Shown piece by piece: positions 57,212-64,000 of a DNA stretch of 64,000 nt. The stretch comes from Sulfitobacter sp. F26169L (GTDB lineage Bacteria; Pseudomonadota; Alphaproteobacteria; Rhodobacterales; Rhodobacteraceae), in the NCBI RefSeq assembly GCF_026410285.1, contig NZ_JAPMLP010000002.1:317501-381500 (forward strand), written 5' to 3'. The position numbers and the translations under genes were made by a program. Within the stretch, counting starts at the first letter, position 1. Each line of letters opens with the position of its first letter. The notes below the pieces were generated by a model. The model worked only from the letters and a program-made list of their open reading frames with translations. It searched no databases and had not been told where the DNA came from.

Positions 57212-58365
57212 GTCGTCAATAATTCCGAAATGACCGAGTTTAGTACTTTAAACCCTTGATTTGTAACGAGTAACCTATCTTTTTGCATGGCTATCATGCC
57301 GATGGACGCCAGATGTTCGATCGTATTCGGATTCAGCGGCTTCTTGGCCAACGCAGTGTATCGGTTGACATCAATGCCTTCCCGCAGACGCAGCCCCATC
57401 AACATAAACTCGGTCGCTTCATCATCGCGACTGAGCTGTTCGCGGCTTTGTTCAGCGTTTTTCGATGCAACGGCATCCAGCCAGCGTTTGGGATTGCTAT
57501 AGCAAATCGTTGCGCTGCGTTTCCCGTTGGTTGTCAGCCTGCCATGCGCTCCGGGTCCGATCCCCAGATAATCGCCGTAGCGCCAATAGATCAGGTTGTG
57601 TCGAGATTGGGCACTGTCGGAGGCGTGGTTTGAAACCTCGTAGGCTGGCATCCCGGCAGCGCCGCAAATATCCTGAGTCGCATCAAACATATCGGCACCC
57701 AGATCTTCATCGGGCAGTCCGCGCAGTTTCCCGATGGCGTAGCGATCACCAAATGCAGTGCCAGCCTCAATCGTCAACTGATAGAGGGAAAGGTGGTCTA
57801 TTGATAAGGATAGAGCCGTTTTTAGCTCCGCTTGCCAGTCTTTCAACGACTGGTTCTGGCGCGCATAGATCAGATCAAAACTAACCCTCTCAAACGTGTT
57901 GCGTGCGATATCAAATGCGGTCAGTGCCTCGGTAACCGTGTGAATTCTGCCCAACCTTTTAAGGTCGGCATCATTCAGGGCCTGAATACCCATAGAGATG
58001 CGTGAAACGCCACCGTCGCGATATGCAACAAATCTGCCTGCTTCAACTGATCCGGGATTTGCTTCTAGTGTGATTTCCAGATCGTTCGCCGTCGGCCACA
58101 ATTTTCTTATTTCCGCAATAACAGCGGCGACCGTTTCAGGGTCCATCAGGCTGGGGGTGCCACCGCCGAAAAATACCGAAGTTACGGTACGGCCCTTCGT
58201 TTCTGCGGCGTAGCGGTTGAGCTCGGAAAGATAGGCAATTTTCCACGCGCCTTGATCGATGTTGCGTGAAACATGGCTGTTAAAATCGCAGTAGGGGCAT
58301 TTTGCTTCGCAGAACGGCCAATGGATGTAGATGCCAAAGCCGCCCTGTTGCCAATCTTCAGTCAA
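57208..58365 (-). CDS. hemW: HemW-like radical SAM haem chaperone
   Basis: A ~385-residue radical SAM protein with CEAKCPYC (Cx3Cx2C) in IYIHWPFCEAKCPYCDFNSH, the SAM-binding FFGGGTPSLM and LEANPGSVE, and the HemN_C part at the end. It resembles oxygen-independent coproporphyrinogen oxidase HemN, but HemW lacks the extra N-terminal residues of HemN and is a haem-binding chaperone. The start is uncertain: TTG at 58365 gives an 8-base overlap with rdgB; ATG at 58395 would overlap by 38 bases. Confidence 0.9.
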   Translation of the reverse strand: MTEDWQQGGFGIYIHWPFCEAKCPYCDFNSHVSRNIDQGAWKIAYLSELNRYAAETKGRTVTSVFFGGGTPSLMDPETVAAVIAEIRKLWPTANDLEITLEANPGSVEAGRFVAYRDGGVSRISMGIQALNDADLKRLGRIHTVTEALTAFDIARNTFERVSFDLIYARQNQSLKDWQAELKTALSLSIDHLSLYQLTIEAGTAFGDRYAIGKLRGLPDEDLGADMFDATQDICGAAGMPAYEVSNHASDSAQSRHNLIYWRYGDYLGIGPGAHGRLTTNGKRSATICYSNPKRWLDAVASKNAEQSREQLSRDDEATEFMLMGLRLREGIDVNRYTALAKKPLNPNTIEHLASIGMIAMQKDRLLVTNQGFKVLNSVISELLTT

Positions 58366-58969
58366 AGCACTGCGCCAACAATTTGGTAAATGCATCGGCA
58401 CGGTGGCTCATCGCGTTTTTTTCCTCGTGGCTCATCTCGGCAAAGGTGCGTGATTCTCCCAAGGGTTGAAAAATGGGATCATAACCATGACCGGTCTGGC
58501 CGCGCATGGGCCAGACAAATGTGCCATCGACAAACCCTTCGACAACCTCGTCGTGGCCGTCAGGCCAGGCCAGCACCAAGGTTGCGCAAAAGCGCGCTGC
58601 ACGCGGATGCGGTGCATTCGCTTTTTCCAGTAAATCATGGGTTTTACGCATCGCCACAACGAAATCGCGGCCGTCCGGAGTCTCTGCCCAATCGGCGGTG
58701 TAGACACCCGGCGCACAGTCCAGCGCGGCGACCTGAATACCGCTGTCATCTGCCAGCGCAGGAAGTCCGGTTGCCGCTACAGCCGCATGGGCCTTGATCC
58801 GTGCGTTGCCGATAAATGTGTCTTCGGTTTCTTCCGGCTCATCCAGATTCAATTCAGCGGCACCAACAACTGTGATCCCGAGCGGCGCAAATAGCTGCCG
58901 CATTTCTTCCAATTTGCCAGCGTTGTGTGTGGCGATCAGTATCCGGTCGCTCTCAAATTTCCGGCTCAT
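58358..58969 (-). CDS. rdgB: dITP/XTP pyrophosphatase RdgB
   Basis: A 203-residue Ham1-family house-cleaning enzyme that hydrolyses dITP, ITP and XTP. Seen are [47 protein letters not shown] and SHRADAF at the C-terminus. Its start overlaps the rph stop by four bases, and the rph-rdgB-hemW order is common in roseobacters. Confidence 0.97.
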   Translation of the reverse strand: MSRKFESDRILIATHNAGKLEEMRQLFAPLGITVVGAAELNLDEPEETEDTFIGNARIKAHAAVAATGLPALADDSGIQVAALDCAPGVYTADWAETPDGRDFVVAMRKTHDLLEKANAPHPRAARFCATLVLAWPDGHDEVVEGFVDGTFVWPMRGQTGHGYDPIFQPLGESRTFAEMSHEEKNAMSHRADAFTKLLAQCFD

Positions 58970-59679
58970 GCGCAGGCGGCCTTCTGGATAGCGGTCAGTT
59001 CGGCGATGCCTTTTTCAGCCAGATCAATCAGTTCATTCATCTGCGCGCGGGAGTAGGTGGATCCTTCAGCGCTCATCTGGGTTTCAATCATCTGGCCGCT
59101 TTCGGTCATGATGAAATTGCCGTCGACGCCTGCTTCGGAATCTTCGGGGTAATCGAGGTCCAGCACAGGCTGGCCTGCGTAGATACCACAGCTGATAGCC
59201 GCAACCGGATCGGTCATCGGGTCCGAAATCACATCACCCGCTTTCATCAGCTTGTTCACCGCAAGACGCAGGGCGATCCAGCCGCCGGTAATGGCAGCGC
59301 AACGGGTGCCACCATCAGCCTGAAGAACATCGCAATCAACCGTGATCTGCCGTTCGCCAAGAGCAACCCGGTCAACACCCGCCCGCAGGGACCGACCGAT
59401 AAGGCGCTGGATTTCTACGGTGCGACCACCCTGCTTGCCTGCCGCCGCTTCGCGCCGCATCCGCGTGTTTGTCGCACGGGGAAGCATGCCGTATTCCGCA
59501 GTGACCCAGCCCAGGCCAGAGCCCTTGATAAACGATGGCACGCGCGGCTCGATCGAGGCGGTGCACAGCACGTGGGTGTCACCCATCTTGATTAGCGCCG
59601 AGCCTTCGGCGTGTTTGGTAAAGCCGACGTCGACCGATACAGTGCGCATTTCGTCAAGTTTCCGACCGGATGGGCGCAT
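58966..59679 (-). CDS. rph: Ribonuclease PH
   Basis: A 237-residue phosphorolytic 3'-5' exoribonuclease that trims tRNA and other RNA. The N-terminus is [41 protein letters not shown] and [31 protein letters not shown] carry the conserved phosphate-binding arginines. First of the leftward rph-rdgB-hemW operon, divergent from hrcA across 78 bases. Confidence 0.97.
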   Translation of the reverse strand: MRPSGRKLDEMRTVSVDVGFTKHAEGSALIKMGDTHVLCTASIEPRVPSFIKGSGLGWVTAEYGMLPRATNTRMRREAAAGKQGGRTVEIQRLIGRSLRAGVDRVALGERQITVDCDVLQADGGTRCAAITGGWIALRLAVNKLMKAGDVISDPMTDPVAAISCGIYAGQPVLDLDYPEDSEAGVDGNFIMTESGQMIETQMSAEGSTYSRAQMNELIDLAEKGIAELTAIQKAACA

Positions 59680-59757
59680 GGGATATTCCTTTTGTTTGAT
59701 TTAGGCATCTCGATACCGCCCGATCCCTTGCAGATGCAACCCCCGCACCCTTAATGT

Positions 59758-60828
59758 GTGAGTATGACAGACACCTCTGGCCTTTTGCAGGAAATGAATG
59801 ATCGCTCGCGCGAGGTGTTTCGCCGCGTGGTGGAGGGGTATCTTGCCAACGGAGATCCGGTGGGATCACGCACGCTGACCCGTGATTTTTCCGAAAAGGT
59901 AAGTGCCGCAACTATCCGCAACGTGATGCAAGATCTTGAGCATCTCGGCCTGCTTGACAGCCCGCACGTCAGTGCTGGGCGTATTCCCACGCAGCTTGGT
60001 TTGCGTATGTTTGTCGATGGTTTGCTAGAAGTAGGAAACCCCGACGATAGCGATCGCGCGCAGATTGATGCGACGATGGGGAAAAACGGTGATGATGTAT
60101 CAGGTATGCTCGATCGTCTGGGCACCGCATTGTCGGGTGTAACACACGGCGCGTCACTGGTGCTGGCCCCGAAACATGAAGCACCTATAAAACATATCGA
60201 ATTTGTTTCGTTGTCCCATGACCGTGCACTGGCTGTTCTGGTGTTTTCGGATGGTCACGTTGAAAACCGCCTGTTCGCGCCGCCCGCAGGACAGACACCG
60301 AGCTCCATGCGCGAAGCGGCAAATTTCCTTAATTCGCTGGTGGAAGGCAAAACCCTGAGCGAGTTGCAAAGCACGATCAAAACCGAAATGAAACGCCGCC
60401 GTCAGGAGATCGACGCTCTAGCCGCAGAACTGGTTGAGAGCGGTTTGGTTATTTGGGACAGCAGCGAGGACCACCCCGAGCGTTTGATCGTACGGGGGCG
60501 GGCGAATTTGCTCACAGACAGCGGTGATGTGCAGGACCTTGAGAAGGTCCGCAGCCTGTTTGATGACCTTGAACGCAAGCGCGATATCGCGGATTTTCTC
60601 GAATTGGCCGAGGATGGCGACGGTGTGCGTATCTTTATTGGCTCTGAGAACAAACTTTTCTCACTTTCGGGTAGCTCTTTGGTAGTTTCCCCATATATGA
60701 ACTCTGATCGTAAGATCATTGGTGCGGTGGGCGTTATTGGCCCGACGCGCCTGAACTATGGACGTATCGTGCCGATTGTGAATTACACGGCGCAACTGGT
60801 TGGAAAGCTGATTTCCGACCGGAGTTAG
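59758..60828 (+). CDS. hrcA: Heat-inducible transcription repressor HrcA
   Basis: A 356-residue repressor of the CIRCE regulon (groES-groEL, often dnaK). The N-terminal winged helix is REVFRRVVEGYLANGDPVGSRTL then VSAATIRNVMQDLEHLGLL; GAF-like and dimer regions follow, ending GPTRLNYGRIVPIVNYTA. The start may be GTG 59758 or ATG 59764. No CIRCE element is seen in the gap before it. grpE follows 9 bases downstream. Confidence 0.95.
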   Translation: MSMTDTSGLLQEMNDRSREVFRRVVEGYLANGDPVGSRTLTRDFSEKVSAATIRNVMQDLEHLGLLDSPHVSAGRIPTQLGLRMFVDGLLEVGNPDDSDRAQIDATMGKNGDDVSGMLDRLGTALSGVTHGASLVLAPKHEAPIKHIEFVSLSHDRALAVLVFSDGHVENRLFAPPAGQTPSSMREAANFLNSLVEGKTLSELQSTIKTEMKRRRQEIDALAAELVESGLVIWDSSEDHPERLIVRGRANLLTDSGDVQDLEKVRSLFDDLERKRDIADFLELAEDGDGVRIFIGSENKLFSLSGSSLVVSPYMNSDRKIIGAVGVIGPTRLNYGRIVPIVNYTAQLVGKLISDRS

Positions 60829-60837
60829 AGGTGGAAA

Positions 60838-61395
60838 ATGGCAGACCCGAACGATTTTTTGGATGATCCCGAAGCGGCAGAGGCAGAGGCTTATGCAAGC
60901 GAGATGGAAGAGATTGACGAGGGCGAGCTGGCCCTTGAAGAGATAATCGCAGAGCGCGACAAGTACAAAGACCGCTTTACCCGCGCACTGGCAGATGCCG
61001 AAAATGCACGCAAGCGGTCCGAGAAGGATCGCCGTGAGGCCGAAAACTACGGCGGCTCGAAACTGGCGCGGGATATGTTGTCAGTTTATGACAATATGAA
61101 GCGCGCGCTGGAGGCGGCAACCGAAGAACAGCGCAGCGTTTCCGGCCCGCTTCTGGAGGGGATTGAACTCACTATGCGGGAGCTTCTGTCGGTTTTCAAA
61201 AAACACGGCATCGAAGTGATTGCGCCCCAGACCGGCGACCGATTTGATCCAAAGATCCATCAGGCGATGTTTGAAGCACCCGTTCCGGAAACACGCGCGG
61301 GTGATATCATTCAGGTCGCGGCAGAGGGTTTCATGCTGCATGATCGTTTGTTGCGTCCGGCACAGGTCGGCGTCTCTTCGACTCCTGCTTCCTGA
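60838..61395 (+). CDS. grpE: Nucleotide exchange factor GrpE
   Basis: A 185-residue co-chaperone that releases ADP from DnaK. The acidic N-terminus is followed by the long dimer helix (IIAERDKYKDRFTRALADAEN) and the beta-wing domain GIEVIAPQTGDRFDPKIHQAMFEAPV, ending RPAQVGVS. It forms the hrcA-grpE heat-shock pair. A short hairpin follows its stop. Confidence 0.96.
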   Translation: MADPNDFLDDPEAAEAEAYASEMEEIDEGELALEEIIAERDKYKDRFTRALADAENARKRSEKDRREAENYGGSKLARDMLSVYDNMKRALEAATEEQRSVSGPLLEGIELTMRELLSVFKKHGIEVIAPQTGDRFDPKIHQAMFEAPVPETRAGDIIQVAAEGFMLHDRLLRPAQVGVSSTPAS

Positions 61396-61418
61396 CCCAA
61401 GCCAAAATCCAATCAATT

Positions 61419-61443
61419 GAGGCGGTCAATCTTTGGCCGCCTC
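61419..61443 (+). terminator. Hairpin terminator candidate of grpE
   Basis: GAGGCGG (61419-61425) pairs with CCGCCTC (61437-61443) around an 11-base loop, followed by TTTCAATTTA. It overlaps the last codons of convergent mutS. Confidence 0.5.
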
Positions 61444-64000
61444 TTTCAATTTATAGATGAGGTCAAGCGCTTCGCGTGGCGACAGCTCATCCGGCAGGAT
61501 ACTTTCCAACATTGTATCCAGTGCAGATTCTTTCACAGGCGCTGGGGCCGGCGTCGGGGTGGTTGAGAAAAGTGGCAGATCGTCGATCAGGGTTTTCTGC
61601 GTTGCCCCGCCTTCACGCTCGCCTTTTTCCAGCGCTTCCAGAACAACACGGGCGCGTGCGATTACTTGCGCTGGCAGGCCGGCAAACTGTGCAACTTGAA
61701 CCCCGTAAGACCGATCCGCCGCGCCCTTTTTAACCTCGTGGAGGAAAATGACATCGCCCTCCCACTCCTTAACTGTGACGGTGGCGTTGTCGACACCATC
61801 AAGTTTTCCGGCAAGCGCGGTCATCTCGTGGTAGTGCGTGGCAAACAAAGCCCGCGCGCGGTTCACATCATGCAAATGTTCCAACGTGGCCCAGGCAATA
61901 GACAGACCGTCATAGGTGGCCGTGCCGCGCCCGATCTCATCAAGGATCACCAGTGCGCGGTCATCCGCCTGATTAAGGATCGCAGCGGTTTCGACCATTT
62001 CGACCATAAAGGTCGAGCGACCTCGCGCCAGATCATCGGAAGCGCCAACGCGACTAAACAACTGGCTGACCAATCCGATATGCGCAGATCGCGCTGGTAC
62101 ATAGCTGCCCATTTGCGCAATCAGGGCCATCAGGGCGTTTTGGCGCAAATAGGTCGATTTACCCGCCATGTTCGGGCCGGTTAGCAACCAGATCGCGGCA
62201 TCGGTGTCGGCGCTAAGGTTGCAATCATTAGCGACGAAGGGTGTGCCTGATTGCTGGGCCAGCGCACGTTCAACCACCGGATGCCGACCGCCCTGTATGT
62301 CAAACGCGCGTGAATTATCGACCAAGGGGCGCACCCAATTTTCCGATTGCGCCAGATCTGCAAGGGCTACCGCCAGATCCAGTTCTGCAAGCGCGGCAGA
62401 AGTCGCGCCAATTTCACCGGCGTTTTGCAGAATTGCCACGCGCAGGGATTCATAGAGCTGCTTTTCCAATTCGACAGCGTGATTGCCCGCATTCAGGATT
62501 TTCGTCTCAAGCTCGGAGAGTTCAACAGTGGTGAACCTGACCTGATTGGCCGTCGTCTGGCGGTGGATAAATGTATCCGACAGCGGGGGCGACAGCATTT
62601 TTTCAGCGTGGGTTGTGGTGGTTTCAATGAAGTACCCAAGCACGTTGTTGTGCTTGATTTTGAGTGTCGAAATGCCTGTATCAGTGACGAATTCTGCTTG
62701 CATGGCAGCTACAACGCTGCGGCCTTCATCGCGCAATTTCCGCGCCTCGTCCAACGCGTCGTGATAGCCTTGCGCAATAAATCCGCCATCGCGTACCAGC
62801 AACGGCGGCTCGGGGATAAGCGCATCATCCAATAGCGCAACCAACGTTTCATGGCCGGCAAGGTTCTGGACAGCGGTTTTCAGCAGGTCGGGCAGATGTT
62901 GTGACGTTAGCGATTGATGCAAGTATTCAGCTTCGGATAGCCCGTTCCGGATCGATGCGAGGTCGCGCGGCCCGCCACGGCCCAGTGATAGCCGCGACAG
63001 GGCGCGCTCAAGATCGGGGACCGAACGCAGGCGTTGGCGGATATCTTGTGCGACGCGGGGGGTTTGAACGGCGAAATCCACCGCGTCCAGACGGGCGTGA
63101 ATTGTCTCTAATACGCGCGAAGGGCTCGAAATTCGCCGCTCCAGCAGACGGGCGCCAACCGACGTGACGGTACGGTCCATGACCGACAGAAGTGATCCGG
63201 AGCGTCCGCCAGTCAGTGAATGGGTCAATTCAAGGTTGCGGCGCGTTGCGGCGTCGATCTGAACGGTGCGCGCTTCGGTTTCCTTGACCGGTTTGCGCAG
63301 TAGGGGCAGATTGCCCTTTTGGGTCATGTCCAGATATTCGATCAATGCACCCATCGCCGATACCTCGGCGCGGCTGAAATTTCCAAAAGCATCCAGCGAC
63401 GTGACCCCGAACAGTGTGCAAATTCGCTCCTCGGCTCCTGTGCTGTCAAAACTTGCACGCGCAAGCGGCGTGAGAGAGAGGCCGAATTCAGTCTCTAATT
63501 CGCGGTGTTCTGTCTCTTTCCCTTCAGCAACCAAAAGTTCTGAGGGCGCCAGGCGGGCAAGTTCCGGCCCTAGCCTGACCAGAGGAACACTCATCACGTG
63601 GAACGCGCCCGTTGAAATATCGACCCAAGCCAGTGCGTGCGCATCACGCACCTCTGCAAATGCGGCAAGATAATTGTGACGCCGTGCCTCCAGTAACGAC
63701 TCTTCGGTCAAAGTGCCCGGCGTTACCAGACGGACGACATCGCGATTCACCACGGATTTATGACCGCGCTTTTTCGCCTCCGCCGGCGTTTCCAGTTGTT
63801 CGCCGACCGCTACGCGGAAACCCTTGCGGATCAACGTCAGCAGATATCCTTCGGCAGCGTGGACCGGCACGCCGCACATCGGGATGTCGGCGCCATCATG
63901 TTTGCCCCGCTTGGTCAGGGCAATGTCCAGCGCCTCGGCAGCTGCAACTGCGTCGTCAAAAAACAATTCATAAAAATCGCCCATACGATAAAACAGCAGG
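61426..64000 (-). CDS. mutS: DNA mismatch repair protein MutS, 5' end outside the window
   Basis: About 857 residues of the mismatch sensor; the frame stays open to the window edge (LLFYR precedes MGDFYELF), so only the first ~20-40 residues are missing. Seen are the mismatch-binding GDFYELFFDDA, the connector and lever domains, Walker A TGPNMAGKSTYLRQN, the signature around ASDDLARGRSTFMVEM, Walker B ALVILDEIGRGTATYDG and the C-terminal helix-turn-helix plus SPREALDLIYKLKEAA. Convergent with grpE. Confidence 0.97.
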   Translation of the reverse strand, partial: LLFYRMGDFYELFFDDAVAAAEALDIALTKRGKHDGADIPMCGVPVHAAEGYLLTLIRKGFRVAVGEQLETPAEAKKRGHKSVVNRDVVRLVTPGTLTEESLLEARRHNYLAAFAEVRDAHALAWVDISTGAFHVMSVPLVRLGPELARLAPSELLVAEGKETEHRELETEFGLSLTPLARASFDSTGAEERICTLFGVTSLDAFGNFSRAEVSAMGALIEYLDMTQKGNLPLLRKPVKETEARTVQIDAATRRNLELTHSLTGGRSGSLLSVMDRTVTSVGARLLERRISSPSRVLETIHARLDAVDFAVQTPRVAQDIRQRLRSVPDLERALSRLSLGRGGPRDLASIRNGLSEAEYLHQSLTSQHLPDLLKTAVQNLAGHETLVALLDDALIPEPPLLVRDGGFIAQGYHDALDEARKLRDEGRSVVAAMQAEFVTDTGISTLKIKHNNVLGYFIETTTTHAEKMLSPPLSDTFIHRQTTANQVRFTTVELSELETKILNAGNHAVELEKQLYESLRVAILQNAGEIGATSAALAELDLAVALADLAQSENWVRPLVDNSRAFDIQGGRHPVVERALAQQSGTPFVANDCNLSADTDAAIWLLTGPNMAGKSTYLRQNALMALIAQMGSYVPARSAHIGLVSQLFSRVGASDDLARGRSTFMVEMVETAAILNQADDRALVILDEIGRGTATYDGLSIAWATLEHLHDVNRARALFATHYHEMTALAGKLDGVDNATVTVKEWEGDVIFLHEVKKGAADRSYGVQVAQFAGLPAQVIARARVVLEALEKGEREGGATQKTLIDDLPLFSTTPTPAPAPVKESALDTMLESILPDELSPREALDLIYKLKEAAKD

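Noticed and set aside
59680-59763. CIRCE element or sigma-32 promoter before hrcA
   Set aside because: No TTAGCACTC/GAGTGCTAA dyad is present. A CTTGCA ... CCTTAAT pair can be drawn, but it would place transcription start at the start codon and matches the consensus poorly.

Overview
This window comes from the main chromosome of an alphaproteobacterium, most likely a roseobacter-type member of the Rhodobacterales. Pointers are the gene orders regB / senC-regA, tsaE-amgK-murU-addB-addA-trxA, hemD-mic60-hemY and mnmE-mnmG-rsmG-parA-parB-hemW, and the run maf-aroE-coaE-dnaQ-secB-fxsA-tim44-mltA-smr that flanks the origin in Caulobacter-like bacteria. Genus is not claimed. No rRNA, tRNA or CRISPR was recognised.

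Layout. 1-4248: end of dnaN, recF, gyrB. 4249-6128: a 1.9 kb stretch without an intact gene, holding a repeat/hairpin block and a decayed exonuclease-like gene. 6129-9530: LysR regulator divergent from a small accessory cluster (DUF2218, a frameshifted NTF2-like gene, NmrA/QorB-type oxidoreductase, MsrQ-like membrane protein). 9871-13627: four-gene YehZYXW/OsmF-type ABC importer. 13628-15828: a gene graveyard, with a copA-like Cu-ATPase broken by one stop and at least four frameshifts, whose 3' end is joined in frame to pieces of groEL and ridA. 15870-24804: hemY, mic60, hemD divergent from tsaD, gpsA, yciI-like and EVE genes; then DUF2853, ahcY and a small secreted protein. 24903-30291: HD hydrolase, GNAT, the RegA/SenC/RegB redox system and a PAS protein. 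30341-39170: tsaE, peptidoglycan recycling (amgK, murU), AddAB recombination nuclease and thioredoxin. 39226-45609: capsule-synthesis-like protein, hslVU, MFS carrier, smr, mltA, tim44-like.

45714-57211 is the replication and segregation core. The leftward maf-aroE-coaE-dnaQ genes and rightward hemJ-rho-mnmE-mnmG-rsmG-parA-parB genes diverge from an AT-rich 396-base gap with two perfect DnaA boxes and two more with one mismatch. This is the best candidate for the chromosomal origin (oriC). Two perfect parS sites lie 3.5-5.5 kb away, at the start codons of mnmG and rsmG, just before parAB, so replication start and ParABS segregation sit together.

57208-64000: hemW, rdgB and rph on the minus strand, hrcA-grpE on the plus strand, and the bulk of mutS running off the right end.

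Most genes are conserved housekeeping genes in tight operons with 1-11 base overlaps. The unusual material is the origin region, the parS sites inside coding sequence, the chimeric CopA-GroEL-RidA reading frame and the decayed stretch after gyrB.
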